Origin: Yoonia maritima
GTDB taxonomy: Bacteria; Pseudomonadota; Alphaproteobacteria; Rhodobacterales; Rhodobacteraceae
Assembly: GCF_003003285.1 (NCBI RefSeq)
Contig: NZ_PVTP01000005.1
Location: forward strand, 238,496 to 302,495
Reading direction: 5' to 3'
DNA length: 64,000 bases
In this document: one piece after another, positions 1 through 8,588 of the stretch
How the letters are laid out: every line of letters begins with the position of its first letter
How positions within the stretch are numbered: the stretch's first letter is position 1
The notes under the pieces: model-generated
Database searches by the model: none
What the model was told of the DNA's origin: nothing
Seen by the model: only the letters and a program-made list of their open reading frames with translations
Translations under genes and position numbers: made by a program

Positions 1-598
1 ATGGGCCGCGGCGACGCTTGGCGACGAAGCCCCAAATGCACGTATCGCGATGCTTGACCTGGCCGTTAGTCAGCCAACCGTTGGCGTTCTGCGTGACCAA
101 GGTTTCTTGCAAGGCTTTGGCATTGACTTGGGCGACCCGAACAAGTGGGGCGACGAAACTGACCCACGGATTGTTGGTAACGATGTCACTGCAGGCAACG
201 AAGAAGGCGGTCGCAAAGCTATGGAAAACCTGCTCGCGGTCGATCCATCAATCAACGTGGTCTACACTATTAACGAACCAGCCGCAGCTGGCGCATATGA
301 GGCGCTGAAATCATTTGGCCGTGAAGATGACGTACTTATCGTTTCCGTCGATGGCGGTTGCCCTGGCGTGCAAAACGTTGCTGACGGCGTGATCGGTGCG
401 ACTTCACAACAGTACCCACTGTTGATGGCATCCAAAGGCATCGAAGCGATTGTTGCTTACGCAGCCGATGGTACGCTGCCAGAAAACACGCCCGGCAAGA
501 ACTTCTTTGATACGGGTGTTGCGCTTGTCACTGATCAGCCCGCTGACGGTGTCGAAAGCATCTCTGTCGCGGAAGGCACGGATTTGTGCTGGGGCTAA
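1..598 (+). CDS. frcB: Fructose-type sugar ABC transporter, periplasmic binding protein (3' part)
   Basis: The gene runs in from the left edge, and the open frame begins at base 2. The visible 198 residues are the C-terminal part of a type I periplasmic sugar-binding protein. A stretch with a CPG motif, '[15 protein letters not shown]', and the ending '..LCWG' match FrcB-type fructose-binding proteins as I remember them. The protein would capture sugar in the periplasm and deliver it to the permease encoded 93 bases downstream. A strong hairpin follows the stop. Gene order binding protein, permease, ATPase is that of rhizobial frcBCA. Substrate specificity (fructose, mannose or ribose) is inferred from family resemblance only. 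Signal peptide and start lie outside the window. Confidence 0.85.
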   Translation, partial: WAAATLGDEAPNARIAMLDLAVSQPTVGVLRDQGFLQGFGIDLGDPNKWGDETDPRIVGNDVTAGNEEGGRKAMENLLAVDPSINVVYTINEPAAAGAYEALKSFGREDDVLIVSVDGGCPGVQNVADGVIGATSQQYPLLMASKGIEAIVAYAADGTLPENTPGKNFFDTGVALVTDQPADGVESISVAEGTDLCWG

Positions 599-619
599 AT
601 CTAGTCTGAGCTAAATACA

Positions 620-646
620 CGAGGGCGAGCAAACTGCTTGCCCTCG
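620..646 (+). terminator. Intercistronic hairpin between binding-protein and permease genes
   Basis: An 11-bp stem (620-630 with 636-646, one G-T pair) encloses a 5-base loop and is followed by a short T-rich stretch. It lies between the stop of frcB and the start of frcC. In such operons a partial terminator or 3'-stabilising hairpin at this place usually keeps the binding protein in excess over the membrane parts. Confidence 0.6.
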
Positions 647-691
647 TTTGTCTATGCCACGCCACTAAAAATCTAAAAAGGGGAAATCAAT

Positions 692-1759
692 ATGTCGGGG
701 GATGCTGACAATTTTGAAGCTGCGGTAAAGGCAAAGGGTGCCGAAGCCGTCGCGGAGTTTAAAGATACGCGCAAGGGCGTTCTCGCAACGGTCCAACACG
801 CGTTACATGTGAACCCAGCGCTTGTGCCGCTGTTTGTTTTGGTCGCTTCAATCATCGGTTTTGGCCTGCTGCTTGGGTCCAAGTTCTTTTCGCCATTTGC
901 ATTGACGCTCATCCTTCAACAGGTCCAGATCGTCGGTATCGTGGCGGCAGCCCAAAGCCTTGTGATCCTGACCGCCGGGATTGATTTGTCAGTTGGCGCG
1001 ATCTTGGTTCTGTCGTCTGTCGTCATGGGACAATTCACGTTCCGCTATGGGATACCTGTCGAAATCGCGGTTGCCTTTGGCCTGATGACAGGGATGATTT
1101 GCGGTTACATCAATGGCTGGCTTGTTGCAGTGATGAAGTTACCGCCGTTCATTGTGACCCTTGGCATGTGGCAAATCGTTCTTGCCGCGACATTCCTATA
1201 TTCCGCAAACGAAACCATCCGCGCCCAAGAGATCGAGGCGAACGCCCCTCTCTTGCAATTATTTGCGACCAAATTCCAAGTCGGCGGAGCCGTATTCACA
1301 GTTGGCGTCGTGTTTATGGTGCTTCTAATGCTCGTGCTTGCTTATGTGCTGAAACAAACCGCTTGGGGCCGACACGTCTATGCGGTCGGCGATGACCCTG
1401 AAGCTGCACAACTTTCGGGCGTCAATGTGCGCCGCACACTGATTTCCGTCTATGTGTTGTCCGGACTTATCTGCGGGTTTGCAGGCTGGGCTATGATCGG
1501 GCGTATCGGTTCAGTTTCCCCGACCTCCGGCCAACTGGCCAATATTGAATCAATCACGGCCGTTGTGATCGGTGGGATTTCATTGTTCGGCGGGCGTGGC
1601 TCTATCCTTGGTGCGCTGTTTGGTGCGCTTATCGTTGGGGTGTTCACGCTTGGCCTACGGCTTGCTGGGGCTGACGCACAGTGGACCTATCTATTGATTG
1701 GTGTGCTTATCATTGCGGCCGTTGCCGTGGACCAATGGATCAGAAAGGTATCTGCGTAA
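692..1759 (+). CDS. frcC: Fructose-type sugar ABC transporter permease
   Basis: This 355-residue integral membrane protein belongs to the BPD_transp_2 (RbsC/FrcC) family. It has about ten hydrophobic segments from residue 45 on and the family stretch 'LTAGIDLSVGAIL' near residue 95. It forms the inner-membrane channel for the sugar captured by the upstream binding protein. The start follows an AGGGG ribosome-binding site 10 bases upstream. Its stop codon overlaps the start of the ATPase gene (TAATG), so the two are translationally coupled. Length and order fit FrcC; the exact sugar is not shown by the sequence. Confidence 0.88.
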   Translation: MSGDADNFEAAVKAKGAEAVAEFKDTRKGVLATVQHALHVNPALVPLFVLVASIIGFGLLLGSKFFSPFALTLILQQVQIVGIVAAAQSLVILTAGIDLSVGAILVLSSVVMGQFTFRYGIPVEIAVAFGLMTGMICGYINGWLVAVMKLPPFIVTLGMWQIVLAATFLYSANETIRAQEIEANAPLLQLFATKFQVGGAVFTVGVVFMVLLMLVLAYVLKQTAWGRHVYAVGDDPEAAQLSGVNVRRTLISVYVLSGLICGFAGWAMIGRIGSVSPTSGQLANIESITAVVIGGISLFGGRGSILGALFGALIVGVFTLGLRLAGADAQWTYLLIGVLIIAAVAVDQWIRKVSA

Positions 1760-2523
1760 TGGAACCCATTCTCAAAGCTCGTGGGCTGGTCAAACGCTAC
1801 GGCAAAGTGACCGCCCTAGATCACTGCGATTTTGATCTCTATCCCGGCGAAATCCTCGCCGTGATCGGGGACAACGGCGCCGGGAAGTCCTCCCTGATCA
1901 AAGCGATTTCCGGTGCTGTTGTGCCTGACGAAGGCGAAGTTGAACTCGAAGGACGCAAAGTACGCTTTACCTCGCCGACAGACGCGCGCAAGGAAGGGAT
2001 CGAAACGGTCTATCAGACGCTCGCCATGTCCCCTGCCCTGTCTATCGCAGACAACATGTTCATGGGCCGTGAACTGCGCAAGCCCGGATTCCGTGGGAAA
2101 TGGCTGCGCCAGCTAGACCGCCCTCGCATGGAAAAGATGGCCCGCGATAAGCTAACCGAACTTGGCCTGATGACGATCCAGAACATCAACCAAGCCGTGG
2201 AAACACTGTCGGGCGGTCAACGCCAAGGCGTCGCCGTGGCCCGTGCCGCCGCATTTGGGTCTAAGGTCATCATTTTGGACGAACCAACGGCAGCACTTGG
2301 GGTCAAGGAATCGCGGCGCGTTCTTGAACTTATACTCGACGTGCGTGCACGTGGCATTCCGATCATTTTGATCAGTCACAACATGCCGCACGTGTTCGAG
2401 GTCGCCGACCGGATCCACGTGCACCGGCTAGGCAAGCGGCTATGTGTGATCGACCCCAAAGATTACACAATGTCCGATGCAGTGGCCTTTATGACTGGCG
2501 CGAAAGACGCGCCTACCCAATAA
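1759..2523 (+). CDS. frcA: Fructose-type sugar ABC transporter, ATP-binding protein
   Basis: A single-domain ABC ATPase of 254 residues. Walker A is 'GDNGAGKSS', the signature is 'LSGGQRQGVAVARA' and Walker B is 'VIILDEPTAALG'. It energises import through the permease encoded just before it. Most sugar ATPases of this family have two fused ABC domains (RbsA type); the single short domain is the FrcA form. The start at 1759 was chosen because its ATG overlaps the permease stop; the open frame extends 26 codons further upstream only inside frcC. A clear terminator follows, so the operon ends here. Confidence 0.88.
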   Translation: MEPILKARGLVKRYGKVTALDHCDFDLYPGEILAVIGDNGAGKSSLIKAISGAVVPDEGEVELEGRKVRFTSPTDARKEGIETVYQTLAMSPALSIADNMFMGRELRKPGFRGKWLRQLDRPRMEKMARDKLTELGLMTIQNINQAVETLSGGQRQGVAVARAAAFGSKVIILDEPTAALGVKESRRVLELILDVRARGIPIILISHNMPHVFEVADRIHVHRLGKRLCVIDPKDYTMSDAVAFMTGAKDAPTQ

Positions 2524-2530
2524 AATAAAG

Positions 2531-2566
2531 ACGTACGAAGCCATTTGGGTTTCGTGCGTTTTCATT
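2531..2566 (+). terminator. Rho-independent terminator of the frc operon
   Basis: A stem of 11-12 bp (about 2531-2542 with 2548-2559, two G-T pairs) and a 5-base loop is followed by TTTTCATTTATT. It starts 8 bases after the frcA stop. Confidence 0.75.
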
Positions 2567-3021
2567 TATTCCCAAAATTACAGTCTTACCTGCGCACAAT
2601 TTATATCTGTTCGCCCGAAGTAGTGCTTAAATTTATTGCACGTTGCCAATTTTGCGCATTTTCCGTGCAGCTTATGCCATCACGCATATTCAAATCCTTG
2701 CAATGCAGCGGCAACGCCCCATACAAATTTCCTTAGACGCGTGGGCAGGATCGTCCGCGACACGTCGCAATGGCGCGACACAGTTTAGATACGGCAGCAG
2801 TAATGCTGTGCGTTTTGTTTCACCGAAAGTGTGTTCGGCGTTCAAAGTATCTTTGTTTTCTTATCCGCGCTGATCGCGCAGATGAATGTCTTTTACATTC
2901 TAAGAATGAACTGCCCGCCCGTGTTTCCTGGCTAGCCCAACGGACAGGAAAATTGATCCAATTTCATACCTCCGCCTGCCCGCAGGCATCTGTTTTTCTC
3001 CCCTCCCGAAAGGTTACGAAA
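2567..3021 (+). other. Long AT-richer intergenic region upstream of the FNT/cyanase operon
   Basis: No convincing gene is seen in these 455 bases. An open frame from 2770 runs into the FNT gene, but its first 84 codons look unlike any FNT protein and are not taken as coding. At 2974-2987 there is an inverted repeat (GCCTGC CC GCAGGC) followed by a T-rich stretch, 35 bases before the FNT start; it could be a leader hairpin or attenuator. The promoter of the operon should lie here, but I could not single out a convincing -35/-10 pair or sigma-54 site. Confidence 0.4.
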
Positions 3022-3873
3022 ATGTCGTATATCCAACCCAAGGAATTCGCGTCGAAGATGGTCGACGCAGGTGAATCCAAGATTTTCATGGCGACCAAAG
3101 ACACGCTGATCCGTTCTTATATGGCAGGCGCGATCCTTGCGCTTGCGGCGGCATTCGCGGTGACCATCGCCGTGAACACCGGGAACTTCCTTGTCGCTTC
3201 GCTGCTTTTCCCCGTTGGCTTTTGCATGCTTTACCTGATGGGGTTTGACTTGCTGACAGGGGTGTTCACGCTTGCACCGCTGGCGGTTATCGCGAAACGT
3301 CCTGGATGCACATGGAAAGGCGTATTTCGCAACTGGGGGCTCGTGTTTTGCGGCAACTTTGCAGGTGCGATGACCACCGCCGTATTTATGGCCATCATAT
3401 TTACGATGGGCTTTAGCCAAGAACCAAATGCTGTAGGCCAAAGAATTGGCCAAATCGGCGAAGCACGTACGTTGGGCTACGCTGCAGCTGGCGGAGCAGG
3501 TCTGTTGACCGTGTTTATCCGCGCCGTCATGTGCAACTGGATGGTTTCAACCGGCGTGGTGGCCGCTATGATGTCCAGCTCTGTATCGGGCAAAATCATG
3601 GCGATGTGGATGCCAATCCTTGTCTTCTTCTACCTCGGCTTCGAGCACTCAATCGTAAACATGTTCCTGTTCCCATCAGGCATTATGCTAGGCGGCGAAT
3701 TCACGTGGTTTGACTACTTTGCATATAACGAAATTCCTGTGGTTCTGGGCAACCTAGTTGGCGGTCTTACCTTTGTGGGCGGCATGATTTACATGACCCA
3801 CTTCCGCGAATCCCCAAAGCGGAATGCCACAGTCGCACGTAACGATGACACGTCATCTATGCCTGCTGAATAA
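3022..3873 (+). CDS. FNT-family (formate/nitrite-type) anion channel
   Basis: A membrane protein of 283 residues in the formate/nitrite transporter family. Six hydrophobic segments are visible, with the family stretches 'MCNWMVSTG' and 'GFEHSIVNMF', which holds the conserved pore histidine. FNT proteins move small monovalent anions such as formate, nitrite or hydrosulfide. Here the partner genes are a phosphatase/kinase and cyanase, so nitrite or cyanate are the likelier cargoes; this is inference from context. The start at 3022 is the first ATG that leaves a normal FNT N-terminus; upstream codons in the same frame are not FNT-like. A hairpin and a 55-base gap separate it from the next gene. 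Confidence 0.85.
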   Translation: MSYIQPKEFASKMVDAGESKIFMATKDTLIRSYMAGAILALAAAFAVTIAVNTGNFLVASLLFPVGFCMLYLMGFDLLTGVFTLAPLAVIAKRPGCTWKGVFRNWGLVFCGNFAGAMTTAVFMAIIFTMGFSQEPNAVGQRIGQIGEARTLGYAAAGGAGLLTVFIRAVMCNWMVSTGVVAAMMSSSVSGKIMAMWMPILVFFYLGFEHSIVNMFLFPSGIMLGGEFTWFDYFAYNEIPVVLGNLVGGLTFVGGMIYMTHFRESPKRNATVARNDDTSSMPAE

Positions 3874-3884
3874 CGACTGACGTA

Positions 3885-3909
3885 GAGGCGCAGTTTCAAG
3901 CTGCGCCTC
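3885..3909 (+). repeat. Perfect 9-bp hairpin between FNT and phosphatase/kinase genes
   Basis: GAGGCGCAG (3885-3893) and CTGCGCCTC (3901-3909) pair perfectly around a 7-base loop. No T-tract follows, so it is more likely an mRNA-processing or stability element than a full terminator. It could uncouple the level of the channel from that of the kinase. Confidence 0.55.
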
Positions 3910-3928
3910 AAACCGTAGGGAGCGCGCA

Positions 3929-5647
3929 ATGCCAAAGGATATGAAAGCCACCGATGCCTTAGGCATTTCGATTGGCCAATATTCCTCTACCGGCCGCAAG
4001 CCCCAAAACCAAGACTTTCACGGTGCGCTGATCCCAACGGGGCCGGCGCTTGCACTTAAAGGGGTCACTTTGGCTGTGGCCGACGGAATTTCGTCCAGCG
4101 CCGTCAGTGCCGAAGCCTCTGAAATCGCCGTAAAGTCGCTTTTAACAGATTACTACGCGACCTCTGACGCATGGACGGTTAAGACATCCGCGCTTCAGGT
4201 AATTGCGGCGACAAATGCTTGGCTTCACGGGCAAAACAGCACAGTGTCTGACATCAATGCTGGCAGGGTATGCACCCTATCCACGTTAATCCTAAAGGGA
4301 CGCGAAGGACACATTCTGCACGTTGGAGACAGCCGCGTGCAACGTTTGTCAGGAACCAGCCTAGAGCCGCTGACCGACGATCACCGCATGACGGTTTCTC
4401 CCGAACAAACCTTTCTCGCGCGGGCATTAGGTGCAGGACCCGAAGTCAAAGTCGACTACCGTCGTGTTCCGCTTAGCAAGGGTGACATATTTTTGCTAAC
4501 GACCGATGGCGTACACGACGTAATCGAAGGGTCTGACGTCAATAGCATCCTGCAAGAAGCCGCAGACCTTGATAGCGCCGCAAAAAAGATTGCCGATCTC
4601 GCTTTTAATCGCGCGAGTGACGACAACCTGACAGTCCAAATCCTGCGTGTGGATCAACTGCCTGCACCCGGCGTTAATTTGCAAATGGAGGCTACCCAGC
4701 TGCCGATTCCGCCGCTTCCGGGTGCTGGCGATATCATTGACGGGTTTCGGATTGTACGATCACTTCACGCGACTGCCCGCAGCCATGTCTACCTTGCTAT
4801 CGCTCCGTCAGGAATGCGCGTCGCGCTCAAAATTCCTGCGACTGAAACAGCACAAGATGGGTCCTATCTAAACCGTTTTATGCTGGAAGAATGGATTGCA
4901 CGGCGATTGTCTTCGCCCCATGTTCTAAGCGCGGCCAAGGTTCCCGAACATCGCAGCGCGCTATACGTAGTCACCGAATACGTCGAGGGCGCAACGCTAC
5001 GTCAGTGGATGACCGACAATCCCAAACCTAGTCTTGATCAGGTTCGCGGGATCATCACCCAGATCGCAACAGGGCTACGCGCATTTCATCGCCGTGAGAT
5101 GATCCACCAAGATATACGTCCCGAAAACATCATGATCGACAATGACGGCACCGTCAAAATCATCGACCTTGGGTCCGCATCCGTCGCAGGCGTAGAAGAA
5201 GCAGCACCGGGCACCTTAGGCGCAATGCCGGGCACGTATCAGTACACCGCCCCTGAATACCTATCTGGCGACGCAATTAGTTGGCGATCTGACCAATACG
5301 CATTGGGCGTCATCGCCTATGAAATGCTGACGGGCCGCCTGCCCTACGGCACCCAAGTTGCTCGCATCCGTTCGCGACGCGATCAAATGGCACTTCATTA
5401 CCAAGCTGCACGCGATGAATACACCGGCGTGCCTGATTGGATGGATACCGCCCTACATAAAATGCTGCACCCAGATCCGATTAAACGTTACGACGCACTG
5501 ACTGAATGCGTGGCGGACTTAAAACGCCCCAGCAATTCGTGGATCTCTGCCCACCAGCGCCCCCTGATGGAACGCAACCCTTTGCGTTTCTGGCAAGGTT
5601 TATGCGCAATCTTGGCATTATTGTGCATCACCCTTGCCGCCAGATAA
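3929..5647 (+). CDS. Bifunctional PP2C phosphatase / Ser-Thr protein kinase, membrane-anchored
   Basis: A 572-residue fusion. Residues about 10-240 are a PP2C-type phosphatase, with 'NQDF', 'VADGISSS', 'HVGDSRV', 'LTTDGVHD' and 'SDDNLTV' covering the metal-binding aspartates. Residues about 270-530 are a Hanks-type kinase: lysine in 'ALKIPA', catalytic loop 'HQDIRPEN' (HRD changed to HQD), 'DLG' in place of DFG, 'GTYQYTAPE' and 'SDQYALGVIAYEMLTG'. A single hydrophobic helix at about 553-571 anchors the C-terminus in the membrane. Catalytic lysine and aspartates are kept, so both activities look possible. It lies between the FNT channel and cyanase genes, which suggests it tunes one of them by phosphorylation. 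The target is unknown. A GGAG site precedes the start. Confidence 0.85.
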   Translation: MPKDMKATDALGISIGQYSSTGRKPQNQDFHGALIPTGPALALKGVTLAVADGISSSAVSAEASEIAVKSLLTDYYATSDAWTVKTSALQVIAATNAWLHGQNSTVSDINAGRVCTLSTLILKGREGHILHVGDSRVQRLSGTSLEPLTDDHRMTVSPEQTFLARALGAGPEVKVDYRRVPLSKGDIFLLTTDGVHDVIEGSDVNSILQEAADLDSAAKKIADLAFNRASDDNLTVQILRVDQLPAPGVNLQMEATQLPIPPLPGAGDIIDGFRIVRSLHATARSHVYLAIAPSGMRVALKIPATETAQDGSYLNRFMLEEWIARRLSSPHVLSAAKVPEHRSALYVVTEYVEGATLRQWMTDNPKPSLDQVRGIITQIATGLRAFHRREMIHQDIRPENIMIDNDGTVKIIDLGSASVAGVEEAAPGTLGAMPGTYQYTAPEYLSGDAISWRSDQYALGVIAYEMLTGRLPYGTQVARIRSRRDQMALHYQAARDEYTGVPDWMDTALHKMLHPDPIKRYDALTECVADLKRPSNSWISAHQRPLMERNPLRFWQGLCAILALLCITLAAR

Positions 5648-5669
5648 CCCCGCAACAGGAGACAATGAA

Positions 5670-6137
5670 ATGAAAGACCAGCTCACGACATCCGCTCTCG
5701 ACAAAGAAGACGTGACCGCATTGATCATCGCCGCCAAGAAAGAGCTGGGGCAAACTTGGGAAGGTATTGCTGCAAGCATTGGCATGTCACCAGTTTGGAC
5801 CCATTCGGCATGCATGGGAATGAATGCAATGTCAGCCGAAAAAGCGCAGGCTCTTGTTTTGCTGCTCCAACTTCCACCAGAGGCGATTGCAGTCTTAGAA
5901 GAAAGCCCCACAAAGGTTTGGTCGCAAACCGTCCCAACCGACCCCTGCATCTACCGGCTGTATGAAATCGTAGGTGTGTACGGCCCAACGATCAAGGCAC
6001 TGATCCACGAAGGATTTGGCGACGGTATCATGTCAGCGATCGATTTTGACATGCAAGTCACGCGCGTACCTAACGAAAAGGGCGACCGCGTTAAGATTGA
6101 AATGTCTGGCAAGTATCTGGGCTATAACGCTTGGTAA
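5670..6137 (+). CDS. cynS: Cyanate hydratase (cyanase)
   Basis: Cyanase converts cyanate and bicarbonate to ammonia and carbon dioxide. The 155-residue protein has the usual length, with an N-terminal helical domain and the C-terminal catalytic signature 'PTDPCIYRLYEIVGVYG..FGDGIMSAIDF'. The catalytic triad known from the E. coli enzyme falls at the same numbers here: Arg96, Glu99 and Ser122. The ATG at 5670 was chosen because CAGGAG lies 9 bases upstream and it gives the standard N-terminus. It is the last gene of the operon with the FNT channel and the phosphatase/kinase, so it probably supplies nitrogen from cyanate or detoxifies it. The apbE gene converges from the other strand 24 bases away. 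Confidence 0.92.
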   Translation: MKDQLTTSALDKEDVTALIIAAKKELGQTWEGIAASIGMSPVWTHSACMGMNAMSAEKAQALVLLLQLPPEAIAVLEESPTKVWSQTVPTDPCIYRLYEIVGVYGPTIKALIHEGFGDGIMSAIDFDMQVTRVPNEKGDRVKIEMSGKYLGYNAW

Positions 6138-6161
6138 TGCCTTTTCGGCAACCGGCCGACG

Positions 6162-7121
6162 CTAACGACACGTCTTTGCGATAAACGCATCGGATCTGAT
6201 TTCGCGTAACCCTTCAGGTTCGCGGATCAGGAACAAAGCTGCAACATCGTTGTCGTAGGCAAACTTGGGGCCATCTTCGGAGCCCAGAACGTATAAAATG
6301 GTCGCAAGAGCATCCGCGTCCATACATGTGGCATGAAGGACGGTCACCGAAAGTAGGTCACCTTCCAACGGTGCGCCCGTGATCGGATTAATCGTGTGTG
6401 AAACCGCATGTCCGTCTATGTCGCGGCGGTTACGATGTCCGCCGGTTGTAGCAACGGCCAGATTATTCAGGCCAACTTCGTCAAATACAATACGGTCATT
6501 TCCCGGTACAGGTAGCTCTAAACCGACGGTCCACTTCTCACCATTTGCGCGATGTCCATAGGCGATAATTTCTCCGGACGCTTCAATCATGAAATTACTG
6601 ACACCCATCGCTTGGACGGCATGGGCCGCTTTATCCACGGCAAACCCTTTGGCAAGCGCGCATAGGTCTAACGCAATCTCGCTATGCTTCAAAACTGCCG
6701 GTGGATCAGAGCGCAGCGCAAAACTTTCCAAGGCGGCACGCGCGGCCTCAGCATGTGTTTCTGTCGCTTCGGGGCGACAGACAGGTGTTGCATCAGGGCC
6801 AAAACCCCACCGATTTACAAGCCGACCCAATGCAATATTTAACGCACCACCTGACGCACGCGCGTATCTGTCTGCGCAAGTCATCACGGTATGCATATCA
6901 GTAGGAATGGTAATAAACGCGCCCGTGGGACCATCGTTTACGCGCATCAAGTCACTATCGGCGCGATAATTCGACATTTGAGTATCCACTTGTCGTAACG
7001 CGTTGAGCGCGCCAGCCGCAACATCTTCGCAAGAAACCCCGGCGACGGGCACATGATACATCTGCCATGCTCCTCCCATGACCGTGCCCTGCGCGTGATG
7101 AATATCTGAAATATCAGTCAT
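6162..7121 (-). CDS. apbE: FAD:protein FMN transferase (ApbE family)
   Basis: ApbE proteins attach FMN covalently to a threonine or serine of extracytosolic redox proteins. The 319-residue protein shows family stretches 'GTVMGGAW', 'ALDLCALAKGFAVDKAAH', 'IEASGEIIAYG' and a C-terminal block with 'ATTGGHRNRRDIDGHAVSHTINP' features (read in parts) and 'TVLHATCMDADALAT', which carries the metal-binding aspartates. No signal peptide is obvious. The start at 7121 lies after a GGGGGAA site that sits inside a hairpin. It is the last gene of the DUF2271, PepSY-reductase and ankyrin operon, and its likely client is one of these exported proteins. Confidence 0.88.
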   Translation of the reverse strand: MTDISDIHHAQGTVMGGAWQMYHVPVAGVSCEDVAAGALNALRQVDTQMSNYRADSDLMRVNDGPTGAFITIPTDMHTVMTCADRYARASGGALNIALGRLVNRWGFGPDATPVCRPEATETHAEAARAALESFALRSDPPAVLKHSEIALDLCALAKGFAVDKAAHAVQAMGVSNFMIEASGEIIAYGHRANGEKWTVGLELPVPGNDRIVFDEVGLNNLAVATTGGHRNRRDIDGHAVSHTINPITGAPLEGDLLSVTVLHATCMDADALATILYVLGSEDGPKFAYDNDVAALFLIREPEGLREIRSDAFIAKTCR

Positions 7122-7130
7122 AGACTTGTT

Positions 7131-7157
7131 CCCCCGCCTAGTTAGGCTAGGCGGGGG
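7131..7157 (-). promoter_or_regulatory. Hairpin covering the apbE ribosome-binding site
   Basis: CCCCCGCCTA (7131-7140) and TAGGCGGGGG (7148-7157) form a perfect 10-bp stem with a 7-base loop. On the minus strand it begins 8 bases after the ankyrin stop, and its second arm is the GGGGG purine run that should bind the ribosome for apbE. It lacks a T-tract, so a translational gate or coupling device fits better than a terminator. Confidence 0.5.
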
Positions 7158-7164
7158 CCTTTGC

Positions 7165-8547
7165 TTAGTTAACCGCAGCAACCAAAAGCGCTTGCGCTTC
7201 AGTGCCTACAAGATTTTCGTTTTCAGCAACCATGTCTGCTGCAGTATCGCCAAAATCATCGCCCAATGTTGCGTCTGCCCCAGCATCTAACAGATATTGC
7301 ACAGCTGCAGGGTCTTGCCCCTTTAGCGCAACGTGCATCAACGGGGACATCAATTCATCGTCTACCGCATTCACATCTGCCCCAGCTTCAACAAACCCTT
7401 TGATTACATCGAGAGAAAGACCAACGTCGGCCGCGGCCAACACTGTGTTGACGCCAGCGTTGTTTGATACAGTCACGTCCGCACCAGCGCCCATGAACGC
7501 AGTGATGATCTCGTCAGCACCGGAACGATCACGCCCTGCCGTGACGAGCAACGGAGAGTTGCCATCGGCGTCTGCCACGTTCACCTCTGCACCAGCGGCT
7601 AACAGCAACGCCACTACGTCAGCAGAGTTACGTTCGGCAGCGTAGAACAATGGAGTCTTACCCCGCGCGTCCACATCATTCACATTGTTGCCCGCGTTCA
7701 GAAACATCCGAATAACATCGTTACTATTGCGGTACGCGGCCACTGATAAAACAGACCGATCCTCGGCAGTTGTTGCATCCGCACTAAATCCGTTTTCAAG
7801 CAAGAAGTTGAACACATCGACAGTTTCATTACGTACCGCAGCAAGGAGTAGTGCGTCAGAACCGGTATCTGACGTCACAGCATGAACATCCGAAGAAAGA
7901 GCCATCATCTTCTTGATCACATCAAGGTTGCTGTTCCGTTCAGCCGAAAGCATGAATGCGTCAGACCCATTAGTCGTGCGCGCTGACACATCCGAGATGC
8001 TTGCGATGTATTCAACCGTTGCAAGATCACCATTGGATCGTGCAGCGGACAATGCTGCGTTACGTCCTGCATCGTCGGTGGCATTAGGATCAAGCCCTTG
8101 TGCAAGAAGAAATTCGAAAACGGCTTGGTCCGTTTGTCCGAACGCCGCATAGCCCAGCGCATTGCGACCGGATTCTTCAGTCGCAGTGACGTCTCCACCC
8201 AGTGAGATAACATGCTCAACCATGGCTAAATCACCGTAACGACCTGCCCAAAAAATCGCCGGACGACCGTCATGGCTGGGCCGGTTCACGTCAGCACCTT
8301 GTGCAACCAGATAATCCACCACTTCCGTAGACGCACCTCCGCGGATCGCCCGCACCAGTGGTGTGTAATTTCCATCACCCAGTTCAACTGGGTCAGCACC
8401 CCCCGCAATCGCGGCTTCGACGGCGGCTAGATCTGCATCTTTCCAAAAATCTGAGTCTAACAATGGGTTTTGAGCATAGGATGGCAGTGTAAATGCGCTG
8501 ACAGAAAGTGCCAGGGCAGCCAAGTTCGGTGTGATTTGAAAGCGCAT
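7165..8547 (-). CDS. Secreted ankyrin-repeat protein
   Basis: A 460-residue protein with a signal peptide ending near 'LPSYAQ' (residues 1-26), then about twelve ankyrin repeats of roughly 33-35 residues across the rest (recurring 'G.TPL..A', 'LL.AGADVN' patterns). Ankyrin stacks bind other proteins, so it is probably a periplasmic scaffold. It sits between the PepSY flavodoxin-reductase gene and apbE, which suggests it holds or guides the redox partners of this operon; this is inference. The start at 8547 was chosen because AAGGAAAA lies just upstream and it gives a proper signal peptide; the frame is open 15 codons further. Confidence 0.82.
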   Translation of the reverse strand: MRFQITPNLAALALSVSAFTLPSYAQNPLLDSDFWKDADLAAVEAAIAGGADPVELGDGNYTPLVRAIRGGASTEVVDYLVAQGADVNRPSHDGRPAIFWAGRYGDLAMVEHVISLGGDVTATEESGRNALGYAAFGQTDQAVFEFLLAQGLDPNATDDAGRNAALSAARSNGDLATVEYIASISDVSARTTNGSDAFMLSAERNSNLDVIKKMMALSSDVHAVTSDTGSDALLLAAVRNETVDVFNFLLENGFSADATTAEDRSVLSVAAYRNSNDVIRMFLNAGNNVNDVDARGKTPLFYAAERNSADVVALLLAAGAEVNVADADGNSPLLVTAGRDRSGADEIITAFMGAGADVTVSNNAGVNTVLAAADVGLSLDVIKGFVEAGADVNAVDDELMSPLMHVALKGQDPAAVQYLLDAGADATLGDDFGDTAADMVAENENLVGTEAQALLVAAVN

Positions 8548-8588
8548 TGCTTTTCCTTTTCCATTTACGAGTCTCCGGCATTTGCCGA

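Noticed and set aside
2770..3021. N-terminal extension of the FNT gene
   Set aside because: The 84 extra codons do not resemble an FNT N-terminus, and a normal start is present at 3022.
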